From positions 1 to 12,903 of the forward strand of contig CAMOMF010000051.1 in assembly GCA_946619625.1 (NCBI GenBank): DNA of 12,903 nucleotides, in the 5' to 3' direction. This DNA comes from an uncultured Bacteroidales bacterium (GTDB lineage: Bacteria; Bacteroidota; Bacteroidia; Bacteroidales; Paludibacteraceae). The notes under the pieces were generated by a model. It was not told the DNA's origin. It searched no databases and worked only from the letters and a program-made list of their open reading frames with translations. A program made the position numbers and the translations under genes. Below, piece after piece: positions 7,026 through 12,903 of this stretch. Within the stretch, counting starts at the first letter, position 1, and every line of letters begins with the position of its first letter.

Positions 7026-8191
7026 GATGACCTAATCACACGACCGCACTGCATGACAAACGTCAGTTGCTGATTGCTGTCAAAACAGATGATGTCGGCA
7101 TCTTTACCTCTTTCCAAGCAGCCTTTGCGGTCGTAGATACCCATAATCTTGGCAGGTGTTTCGCTGACCATACGGCAAGCGTCTTCCATAGGAATCTCAG
7201 CCTGCTGTACAGCAGTGCGGACCAGACGGTCCATCGTGGCGACCGATCCCGCCAAAGCTGAACGGTCAGCCAACTTGCATACGCCATCCTCAACAATAAC
7301 ACGCGGGTCGAAAGCGACACCTGATTCCGAAGCGGCAACTGCCAGTGAATCTGTGATGAAACAGGTTTTGTCCGTACCCTTAACCTGCCATGCCATTTTC
7401 AGCATAATCGGCGGAACGTGGATGCCATCCGCAATCATCTCAATTGTCATGTTGCGTTCGGCAAAAATGGATTCTACTGTTCCGGGAATCTTATATTCGC
7501 GTTTTTTGTACACCACAGGCATGGCGTTATAGAAATGTGTCGCGTGAGTCATGCCGGCGAGGTTCGCCTCATGTACATCTTGATATAGCGCCCGCGTGTG
7601 AGCAATGGAGGGCAGTACATCGTGCGATGCACACGCCACCACGAACCCTTTCGAGCCCTCCAATTCAGGTGCCTCGTCCCAGCGTTTCAGCACTCCCCTG
7701 CCTCGCTCCAAAATAGAGTAGTATTCCTCCGGGCGCGGCAACTTAATCCACTCGGGAATCTGTGCACCTGCTTGTGCAGGATTGAAATATGGTCCCTCCA
7801 AATGCAAACCTTGAACAGGCGACAAGGGGTCATTCATTATCTCGCGGCACGTGTCAATCGCCGCTTCAATCATCGGTACGGTAGAACTACTCAGTGTGGG
7901 GAAAATACTGGTGGTACCATAGTAAAGATGTGCCTGCACAGCAACGTCAAATGCTTCTTTGTTGCCCTCCATAAAGTCGCGACCACCACCACCATGCACG
8001 TGCAAATCAATCCCTCCGGGCACAATGTCTGCGCCATGGACATCAATGCGCTCTGCATCTCTGATACTCAGTTGGGTGGTCTCTACAGCAAAGATTTTGG
8101 GACCTTCCACAATCACACTGCCACCATTCAGCCAACCTTGGGGGGTGAGAATACGCCCTCCTACAATCTGTTTGTACCTGCAGCTTTCCAT
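7022..8191 (-). CDS. nagA: N-acetylglucosamine-6-phosphate deacetylase
   Basis: NagA removes the acetyl group from GlcNAc-6-phosphate, giving glucosamine 6-phosphate and acetate, in amino-sugar use and cell-wall recycling in the cytosol. It has 389 residues, typical. Amidohydrolase features in order: PGGIDLHVHGGGG with the HxH pair at 64 and 66, LHLEGPYFNP with metal-ligand Glu132, the AHTRALYQDV region with His198, MTHATHFYNAMP with His219, ADGIHVPP with His258 and FITDSLAVA with the likely catalytic Asp281. The HxH pair resembles the Bacillus-type enzyme more than the E. coli one. The ATG lies one base after the orf70 stop (TGAcATG), so it is probably translated by coupling. No nagB is present in the window. 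A LacI-type palindrome in the operon leader suggests sugar-responsive control; that is inference. Confidence 0.95.
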   Translation of the reverse strand: MESCRYKQIVGGRILTPQGWLNGGSVIVEGPKIFAVETTQLSIRDAERIDVHGADIVPGGIDLHVHGGGGRDFMEGNKEAFDVAVQAHLYYGTTSIFPTLSSSTVPMIEAAIDTCREIMNDPLSPVQGLHLEGPYFNPAQAGAQIPEWIKLPRPEEYYSILERGRGVLKRWDEAPELEGSKGFVVACASHDVLPSIAHTRALYQDVHEANLAGMTHATHFYNAMPVVYKKREYKIPGTVESIFAERNMTIEMIADGIHVPPIMLKMAWQVKGTDKTCFITDSLAVAASESGVAFDPRVIVEDGVCKLADRSALAGSVATMDRLVRTAVQQAEIPMEDACRMVSETPAKIMGIYDRKGCLERGKDADIICFDSNQQLTFVMQCGRVIRSS

Positions 8192-8192
8192 G

Positions 8193-8405
8193 TCACAGAC
8201 TATAAATAGCCGTGTTGATAGCCATAATCAACTCTCCGATATTCGTTTCCTCACTGATAATGCGTGATTTCCAACCTGAATGTGGAATAAACCAGCGCAA
8301 TTCTACAATACATTTCTTGGAATTGGCAAAGGCCTGTGCCGCTAAAATCTCTTCTTCAGTAGGGCGGCGCTCGCCTTCAATGATTAGTGTGCGTAGTTCT
8401 TTCAT
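8193..8405 (-). CDS. Small uncharacterised protein leading the nagA operon
   Basis: A 70-residue protein that I do not recognise. It has no signal peptide or membrane segment and no cysteine pair. The N-terminal half is acidic and helical in look (GERRPTEEEILAAQAFANSK at about 11-30); the middle is aromatic (VELRWFIPHSGWKSR, 34-48). It is credible as a gene because it has its own well-formed promoter about 96 bp upstream, starts with ATG, and its stop is one base from the nagA ATG, as expected in a translationally coupled operon. The role is unknown; a link to amino-sugar metabolism is only guilt by association. Confidence 0.72.
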   Translation of the reverse strand: MKELRTLIIEGERRPTEEEILAAQAFANSKKCIVELRWFIPHSGWKSRIISEETNIGELIMAINTAIYSL

Positions 8406-8455
8406 TGTGGTATTTGTTTTGTGTTCCTGTTAAGAACGGTTGTTTTTCACTGATG

Positions 8456-8467
8456 GCAAACGTTTGC
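8456..8467. promoter_or_regulatory. Putative LacI-family operator in the orf70-nagA leader
   Basis: GCAAACGTTTGC is a perfect 12-bp palindrome with a central CpG. It closely resembles operators of LacI/GalR-family repressors (the E. coli PurR consensus has the same core). It lies about 27-40 bases downstream of the predicted transcription start, where a bound repressor could block elongation. A second half-site, CGTTTGC, is at 8489-8495, overlapping the predicted start. No LacI-family gene is in the window. Confidence 0.6.
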
Positions 8468-8500
8468 GTTATTATTAGCACTATCATCCGTTTGCGGCTG

Positions 8501-8531
8501 CAAAGTTACAAATAAAATTTGATATATGCAA
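8501..8531 (-). promoter_or_regulatory. Bacteroidetes-type promoter of orf70-nagA-comF
   Basis: On the minus strand TTG (8531-8529) is followed after 20 bases by TAACTTTG (8508-8501), matching the Bacteroidetes primary sigma consensus. Predicted transcription start is near 8494-8496, giving a leader of about 90 bases that holds the palindrome at 8456-8467. Confidence 0.82.
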
Positions 8532-8571
8532 ATTTTTAATCAAAAAAAATGTTTTTTGCCACAATTATTTG

Positions 8572-9042
8572 TCATTCTGCCGGACTTTCTGCCAGTTTCT
8601 CAGGATCGCCATCTGCACGTTTTCTGAACACCAACATATCGTTGATAACGAAATTGAACAAGCCAGAGAAGCATAGTGCCAGCAGGTTGCACCATACCAC
8701 ATGCCATGCAAGCAGTACCGAGAATATCTGCAAAAAAAGCATTTTGATAATAAAACCACCGATACAACTGCCAAAATAGCCGGCGTAGTGAGTGAAAAAA
8801 GACTTGGTGGAACGCTGACTTATCCGGTCGCGCCAAACAATAAAATACGCAACGATAAAGTTAGCAATCGTTGCGCATAAAAACGAGATAGTAGGCGAAA
8901 CCACTCGTTCGCCTACGTACCCCTCAAATACAAAATTGGCGCACAGCCACAAAATAGCTGTATCAACAGCAGTCCCCACCAAGGTAGAGGCAGAGAAAGC
9001 AATCAAACGTAGAAATTTGTTTTGTGTATACTGCGAAAACAT
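8572..9042 (-). CDS. GtrA-like family membrane protein
   Basis: GtrA-family proteins are small four-helix membrane proteins thought to help move polyprenol-linked sugars or otherwise serve cell-surface polysaccharide synthesis. From the ATG at 9042 it has 156 residues with hydrophobic segments at about 11-34, 47-70, 86-110 and 112-134. Family-typical motifs ANFIVAYFIVWRDR (helix 2 end) and LFNFVINDMLVFRKR (helix 4 end) are present. A TTG at 9060, overlapping the stop of the upstream gene, would add six residues and is the alternative start; I prefer the ATG. It is the last gene of the HIT-prfA-rsmE-CDP-alcohol transferase series, 14 bp after the transferase, which suggests a joint role in envelope lipid or glycan assembly. 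No strong GC-rich terminator follows, only an A-run/T-run (about 8541-8557). Confidence 0.85.
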   Translation of the reverse strand: MFSQYTQNKFLRLIAFSASTLVGTAVDTAILWLCANFVFEGYVGERVVSPTISFLCATIANFIVAYFIVWRDRISQRSTKSFFTHYAGYFGSCIGGFIIKMLFLQIFSVLLAWHVVWCNLLALCFSGLFNFVINDMLVFRKRADGDPEKLAESPAE

Positions 9043-9056
9043 GCGCAAAGGTTTTA

Positions 9057-9788
9057 TCAAATTTCTTCGCGCTTTGGCAGCGGGTCAATTTTGGCAAAAT
9101 AGCGCAAATCCTTGAAGAACGACCCCAGATAACTGACAAACAGAATAATCCATATTCCGAAACCGATGTAGTCCATCAGTTGCAGCTCCAAACGGTAACT
9201 ATTCATGCCAATGGTAATGTCGTATACGTGGTGTACATTCACTAAGGGCATTACATAGATAAGCAATGTATTGACAATTACCATGAACAGGCGGAACTCA
9301 GTAGGACCCATTTTGCCGTAAGTAAGTTTGAACTCGTTCTTAATCTTTGCATTGATAGCCACATACACCTCTAACTGCAAATACACTACATAACATAGTA
9401 GTGCCAGCCAAAAGTTAACCAATCCGGACATACCGATTCCTACAAAGATAAAGAACTCGCATATGCAGTCAATGTTATGATCCAGATAGTATCCGTACAG
9501 TTTGCGTTGCTGGTTGCGAACGCGTGCCAAAGACCCATCCATCGAATCGCCAAACCAGTTGATGACATAACCCAGCGATGCAAGCCAAAGCCAATTGAGG
9601 CTGTAGTTGGCAAGCACATAGCTTATGCCTGCAATAAATGCGCCCAAAACGCCGAACCATGTCAGCATGTCGCTTGTCACCCATTTAGGCATGCGGGATG
9701 CAGCCCATACCAGAAACTTTTTTTCCGGACCTGCCAGTATGGAGGTCTGAATGCGAGTGGATTGTTTTATAGTAGTTTTTTCTTCCAT
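9057..9788 (-). CDS. CDP-alcohol phosphatidyltransferase family membrane protein
   Basis: Enzymes of this family join an alcohol to the phosphatidyl (or similar) group of a CDP-linked donor at the membrane. It has 243 residues. The complete signature D-x2-DG-x2-AR-x9-G-x3-D-x3-D is present, with Asp81, Asp84, Gly99, Asp103 and Asp107, so catalysis is expected. Membrane helices are visible at about 41-80, 112-145, around 165-190 and near the C-terminus (about 205-228). The substrate alcohol cannot be told: glycerol phosphate, serine, inositol phosphate and others are possible. Some Bacteroides relatives make inositol lipids, but no inositol-phosphate synthase is in this window. It starts 24 bp after rsmE and is followed closely by the GtrA-like gene, so the two membrane proteins are probably co-expressed. 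Confidence 0.88.
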   Translation of the reverse strand: MEEKTTIKQSTRIQTSILAGPEKKFLVWAASRMPKWVTSDMLTWFGVLGAFIAGISYVLANYSLNWLWLASLGYVINWFGDSMDGSLARVRNQQRKLYGYYLDHNIDCICEFFIFVGIGMSGLVNFWLALLCYVVYLQLEVYVAINAKIKNEFKLTYGKMGPTEFRLFMVIVNTLLIYVMPLVNVHHVYDITIGMNSYRLELQLMDYIGFGIWIILFVSYLGSFFKDLRYFAKIDPLPKREEI

Positions 9789-9812
9789 GTGTGTTAATTT
9801 GTTTTTATTAGT

Positions 9813-10565
9813 TTATTCGTTTATCAGCAATGCAGTATGGCATGCCACCAATCCTGCCGTTTCAGTGCGTAACCTTGCTTTCCCGAGCGAGACAGGTAGC
9901 CAGCCGTTCTGCAACGCTGATTGTATTTCATCTTGTGAAAAATCGCCTTCCGGTCCAATCAGTATTACTACCGAATGCCCGCGTACAAGCCTGTTTTTCA
10001 GGGCTTGTTTAGCCTCACTTGCAGCATAATTATGTTGCACATCGGTGGTGGTGTGCTCCTCTTGTCCATTTATCCCCAAATCCAGACAATGAGCAATAAA
10101 CTTGTCCTGCTCTGTCCGTTTGGCGACAAACGCAGAAAATGGGGTGAGCGGGTGTAGGGTGGGGAAGGTGGCTTTCAGAGACTGTTTCCCAGCAGAAACC
10201 AGTATTTTCTGAAGCCGTTCGTGGTTGATATTCTTGCGTTCGCTGTGACGGCACAAAACGGGAGTGATTTCGTCCACACCCATTTCGACGCATTTCTCTA
10301 TCATCCATTCCAAGCGGTCCATATTTTTGGTAGGCGCGATTGCCATGTGTACATGTCCCTCGTGCAGTGGGGCGGGTCGGTCTTGGCGAATGATGCGGAA
10401 AGAGCAATGTTTTCGGTGTGGGTTGATAATCTCGGCTTCGTAGATAGTTCCCTTCCCATCCGTTAACATGATGTGGTCACCAGCCTGTGCACGAAGCACT
10501 TGCACGCAATGGGCGGATTCTTCTTCCGGCAACACCAGTGATTCTATATCCGGTTGATAAAACAT
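9813..10565 (-). CDS. rsmE: 16S rRNA (uracil(1498)-N3)-methyltransferase
   Basis: RsmE methylates N3 of U1498 in 16S rRNA, using S-adenosylmethionine, in the assembled 30S subunit. It has 250 residues, normal for the family. An N-terminal PUA-like domain (about 1-65) is followed by a SPOUT (knotted) methyltransferase domain: AIAPTKNMDRLEWMIEKCVE (76-95), SERKN (108-112), the SAM-site loop LIGPEGDFSQDEI (202-214) and SLGKARLRTETA (226-237). A hydrophilic segment at about 163-195 is somewhat longer than in E. coli RsmE. It lies 40 bp after prfA and 24 bp before the CDP-alcohol transferase, in the same direction and with no visible separate promoter. Confidence 0.95.
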   Translation of the reverse strand: MFYQPDIESLVLPEEESAHCVQVLRAQAGDHIMLTDGKGTIYEAEIINPHRKHCSFRIIRQDRPAPLHEGHVHMAIAPTKNMDRLEWMIEKCVEMGVDEITPVLCRHSERKNINHERLQKILVSAGKQSLKATFPTLHPLTPFSAFVAKRTEQDKFIAHCLDLGINGQEEHTTTDVQHNYAASEAKQALKNRLVRGHSVVILIGPEGDFSQDEIQSALQNGWLPVSLGKARLRTETAGLVACHTALLINE

Positions 10566-10605
10566 ATACTTTTATCCATCAAACCTTTCAACTATTTGAA
10601 CCCCT

Positions 10606-11703
10606 TTATAGTTCCGCTTCTTTCAGCCGTTCGGCATTCTCAGCCACCTGCAGCGCATCAATCACGCCCTGTATGTTACCGTCCATAAAGTCAGACAAGT
10701 TATATACAGTATAACCGATACGATGGTCTGTAACGCGACCTTGAGGATAATTATATGTGCGGATTTTTGCCGAGCGGTCACCCGTGGAAACCATGGTCTT
10801 GCGGCGGGCGGCAATGTCGTCAATATACTTTTGGTGCTCCTTATCGTATATCTGCGTACGCAGGCGCGCGAGGGCACGCTCTTTGTTCTTCGGCTGGTCG
10901 CGGGTTTCAGTACATTCAATCAGTATCTCTTGCACTTCCCCCGTATTCGGGTTCTTCCAATTGTAGCGCAAGCGCACTCCGGATTCCACTTTGTTTACGT
11001 TTTGTCCGCCTGCTCCGCCGGAACGGAAGGTATCCCACTTGATCTCACCTTCATTGATTTGCACATCCAATTCGTCCGCTTCCGGCAGAACGGCAACGGT
11101 AGCTGCGGACGTGTGTATACGCCCCTGTGTTTCTGTGGCAGGTACACGTTGCACCCGATGCACTCCGGATTCATATTTGAGTGTACCATACACATTGTCA
11201 CCCATTACGTTGAAGATGATTTCCTTGTATCCGCCGGCTGCACCTTCTGAACAGGAGGAGACCGTGTATTTCCAGCCTTTTATTTCTATGTACTTCGTGT
11301 ACATACGGAACAAATCACCGGCAAACAAAGCCGCTTCGTCGCCACCGGTACCGCCACGAATTTCCATCACAACGTTCTTTCCGTCCTCTTTGTCCTGCGG
11401 GATAAGTTGCAATTTCAATTCTTCCTCCAGTTGAGGCAGGGTAGGTTCAATCTCATCAATCTCCGCCTTGGCAATCTCCCTCAACTCTTCATCCCCGCTG
11501 TAAAGCAGTTGTTTCGCCTCAGCAAGTGTCGCCACTGCCTTTTTATATTTGTCAGCCGAAACAAGCACTTTCTCCAAGTCGTGATATTCCCGGTTCAGAC
11601 GCACATATCGTGCCTGATCAGAGATGACATCAGGGTCGGTAATCAGTAGTCCCACTTCATGGAACTTCGCTTCTATACCTTCTATTTTGTCCAGAATATC
11701 CAT
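10606..11703 (-). CDS. prfA: Peptide chain release factor 1
   Basis: RF1 recognises UAA and UAG in the ribosomal A site and triggers peptide release. It has 365 residues. The stop-codon reading tripeptide PAT is at 188-190 inside HRVQRVPATETQGRIHTSA, which identifies RF1 rather than RF2 (SPF). The GGQ motif is at 232-234 within RSGGAGGQNVNKVESG; Gln234 is the usual PrmC methylation site. After GGQ the sequence has a short insertion (about 245-260, YNWKNPNTGEVQEI) compared with E. coli RF1, consistent with the Bacteroidetes form. Its ATG overlaps the stop of the upstream HIT gene by one base (TGATG), so translation is probably coupled. Confidence 0.97.
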   Translation of the reverse strand: MDILDKIEGIEAKFHEVGLLITDPDVISDQARYVRLNREYHDLEKVLVSADKYKKAVATLAEAKQLLYSGDEELREIAKAEIDEIEPTLPQLEEELKLQLIPQDKEDGKNVVMEIRGGTGGDEAALFAGDLFRMYTKYIEIKGWKYTVSSCSEGAAGGYKEIIFNVMGDNVYGTLKYESGVHRVQRVPATETQGRIHTSAATVAVLPEADELDVQINEGEIKWDTFRSGGAGGQNVNKVESGVRLRYNWKNPNTGEVQEILIECTETRDQPKNKERALARLRTQIYDKEHQKYIDDIAARRKTMVSTGDRSAKIRTYNYPQGRVTDHRIGYTVYNLSDFMDGNIQGVIDALQVAENAERLKEAEL

Positions 11704-12134
11704 CAGCCGAGAATCTCCTTTCTCAGCGCCTGAATCATCTCTTGGTATTCGTCTTCTTTCAGATACACTTCACCGGGATTCATGCGGAATGTTCCACCAT
11801 AATCCGGGCCGTCCACGTATTTTGGTGCCAGGTGGAAATGCAGGTGCGACAGTTTGTCGCTGAAAGCACCATAGTTAATTTTTTCAGGGTTGAAGAGTTT
11901 CTGCATGGCGCGCGTAACTTTCGCCACGTCAGCCATGAAGGCATTGCGTTCTTCGTCGCTCAATTCATTCAGATCGTTCACGTGCTTGTTATACGCTACA
12001 AGGCAACGTCCGTGGTAAGTCTGTTCTTTGAACAGATATGCCTTGCTGACACTCAGGTCGCAGATATGCATCATGATTGCGTCTCTTGAATCGTGCTTGG
12101 TGCAATATATGCACTCTTTGGGATCACTATACAT
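11703..12134 (-). CDS. HIT-family (histidine triad) nucleotide-binding protein
   Basis: HIT proteins are small nucleotide hydrolases or transferases acting on substrates such as AMP-lysine, AMP-NH2 or dinucleoside polyphosphates. It has 143 residues and is cytosolic. The triad motif HLHFHLAPK (97-105) gives His97, His99 and His101, the last being the expected nucleophile. The N-terminal CIYC (Cys8, Cys11) with later His residues may form the structural zinc site seen in some HIT proteins, and INYGAFSDK (86-94) is the conserved stretch before the triad. It overlaps prfA by one base and is the first gene of the five-gene series. I found no TAnnTTTG promoter in the 91 bases before it. The substrate is not predictable from sequence. 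Confidence 0.92.
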   Translation of the reverse strand: MYSDPKECIYCTKHDSRDAIMMHICDLSVSKAYLFKEQTYHGRCLVAYNKHVNDLNELSDEERNAFMADVAKVTRAMQKLFNPEKINYGAFSDKLSHLHFHLAPKYVDGPDYGGTFRMNPGEVYLKEDEYQEMIQALRKEILG

Positions 12135-12168
12135 TGTTGAATTTTTTTATTGTTGATATATTATTATA

Positions 12169-12214
12169 GGGTACTCCTAAAAGCCGTCTCTTCAGAATAG
12201 CTTTAGAAGTACCC
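12169..12214 (-). terminator. Long imperfect hairpin after the Ser/Gly/Arg-rich gene, possible terminator
   Basis: GGGTACT (12169-12175) pairs with AGTACCC (12208-12214). After one mismatch, CTAAA (12177-12181) pairs with TTTAG (12202-12206), and after a bulged A two more pairs close a loop of about 15 bases. It begins 11 bases after the stop of the gene ending at 12226 and lies just before the HIT gene. Neither side has a proper U-run (TATAATAATATATC follows on minus), so it may be a weak terminator or an RNA-end stabiliser. This 91-bp spacer otherwise shows nothing recognisable. Confidence 0.5.
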
Positions 12215-12225
12215 GTTACATATGA

Positions 12226-12903
12226 TTATCGTCTTCCACCGCCGGAACGTGAGCCTCCACCACCCCCTCCGGAGCGGGAACCTCCACCATACGAACCGCC
12301 TCCTGAGCGGGAGCCGCCACCATAGGATCCGCCTCCATAGGAACCACTGCTGCGACTGCTGCCGCCACTATAGCCTCCGCTACGATAAGTGGAAGAACTG
12401 CTACTGCGCGATGCACCGCTTGTGCTGCTACGGCTGGTACTTACACTACTGCGTGTCGTACTACTGCTACTTCGGCTTGCACTGGCGCTGCTTCGGGTGG
12501 TACTGCTGCTACTGCGGTTTACGCTGGAAGTGCTTCTTGATGTAGTAGCACTGGTTCTGCTGGTACCCGATGATGTACTGCGGTTTACGCTTGCACTGCC
12601 ACGTCCGGTGCTTGCACTGCTTCGATTGGTTGCTGCGCTGCCTCTGCTCGCAGTAGCACTGGTTCGGCTGCCCGCTGTTCCAGAGGCATTGACATTACTG
12701 CGACTTGTTCCTGTGTTGCTACGCGCAGCTACCCGGGTGTTGGCACTTCCGTATGTACGATCCGCATTTCCGCCCCGGCTGCCTACTGAAGCTGCCGATG
12801 TACGGCTCTGCGATACATTATTTCTGCGCGTGATGTCGCGGGCACTACTGATGGCTCGACCCGAGGTGCTGACTCTGCCGGCATTGCGGCGGGAGAATGA
12901 GCC
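12226..12903 (-). CDS. C-terminal part of a Ser/Gly/Arg/Thr-rich low-complexity protein with Arg every seven residues
   Basis: The frame ending in TAA at 12228-12226 is open to the right edge (225 codons) with no ATG, so the start is outside the window. By hand count about 74 residues are Ser, 41 Gly, 33 Arg and 25 Thr; the rest are mainly Ala, Asn, Val and Tyr. No Lys, Glu, Cys, His, Pro, Leu, Met or Trp is present, and only two Asp, so the segment is very basic. From about 12690 down to 12385, Arg recurs mostly every seven residues in units like RSSSSTT. The last 50 or so residues change to a Gly-rich tail of SYGGG and SRSGGG units ending GGGRR. Ser codons are AGT/AGC in the heptad part but TCN in the tail. 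The frame is supported by regular repeats and absence of stops. I do not recognise the family; a disordered secreted, surface or nucleic-acid-binding domain is possible. Confidence 0.8.
   Translation of the reverse strand, partial: GSFSRRNAGRVSTSGRAISSARDITRRNNVSQSRTSAASVGSRGGNADRTYGSANTRVAARSNTGTSRSNVNASGTAGSRTSATASRGSAATNRSSASTGRGSASVNRSTSSGTSRTSATTSRSTSSVNRSSSSTTRSSASASRSSSSTTRSSVSTSRSSTSGASRSSSSSTYRSGGYSGGSSRSSGSYGGGSYGGGSRSGGGSYGGGSRSGGGGGGSRSGGGRR

Noticed and set aside
7598..8209. 203-codon plus-strand frame opposite nagA
   Set aside because: Shadow of nagA, whose metal-binding motifs are intact on the minus strand.
10723..11250. 175-codon plus-strand frame opposite prfA
   Set aside because: Antisense shadow; prfA has PAT and GGQ motifs and a normal length.
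12155..12170. TATAAT-like sequence before the HIT gene as a promoter
   Set aside because: Bacteroidetes primary promoters use TAnnTTTG rather than TATAAT, and no -33 TTG is at the right distance; the AT-rich stretch is not enough.
12222..12545. Cys/Tyr/Trp-rich 107-codon plus-strand frame
   Set aside because: It is the reverse reading of the Ser/Gly/Arg repeat gene; its odd composition is what Ser-Arg and Gly repeats give on the other strand.
12226..12903. Repeat region read as a CRISPR array or non-coding satellite
   Set aside because: There are no identical repeats with unique spacers; one frame is free of stops for 225 codons with protein-level periodicity, which fits a repeat protein better.

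Overview
The window looks like a chromosomal stretch from a Bacteroidetes bacterium, probably order Bacteroidales (Bacteroides/Prevotella-like). Three intergenic promoters have the Bacteroidetes form TTG-N20-TA(A/C)CTTTG, start codons lack obvious Shine-Dalgarno sequences, and the gene set fits (class III fructose bisphosphatase, RluB with a long Arg/Gln/Asn-rich N-terminal tail, Bacteroidetes-type RF1). The species cannot be told from the sequence alone. No rRNA, tRNA, IS element, phage gene or CRISPR array was seen.

Layout, left to right. (1) The 3' part of a class III fructose-1,6-bisphosphatase gene (+) ends at a bidirectional terminator. (2) A minus-strand ribosome/translation operon follows, in transcription order yceD (DUF177) - rpmF (L32) - rluB, driven by a clear promoter just before yceD. 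(3) A 363-bp divergent intergenic region (4045-4407) holds that promoter, an array of four 11-bp tandem repeats, and the mltG promoter. (4) A plus-strand pair follows: mltG (peptidoglycan lytic transglycosylase) and panB (pantothenate synthesis). (5) A tightly coupled minus-strand operon, orf70 - nagA - comF-like, runs convergent to panB with no spacer; a hairpin spans the two abutting stop codons. Its promoter is clear, and its leader carries a perfect GCAAACGTTTGC palindrome resembling a LacI-family operator. (6) A second minus-strand operon, HIT protein - prfA (RF1) - rsmE - CDP-alcohol phosphatidyltransferase - GtrA-like, joins translation genes to two membrane lipid/envelope genes. (7) At the right edge, 12226-12903 (-), is an open reading frame with no ATG in the window. 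It encodes the C-terminal 225 residues of a protein made almost only of Ser, Gly, Arg, Thr, Ala and Asn. Arg recurs every seven residues, and the protein ends in a Gly-Ser-Tyr-Arg tail.

Most genes are housekeeping: gluconeogenesis, 23S and 16S rRNA modification, ribosome assembly, translation termination, cell-wall turnover, amino-sugar recycling and coenzyme A supply. The least ordinary items are the Arg-heptad Ser/Gly-rich protein, the 11-bp repeat array between yceD and mltG, the putative operator in the nagA leader, the nearly leaderless GTG start of mltG, and the hairpin across the panB/comF stop codons.
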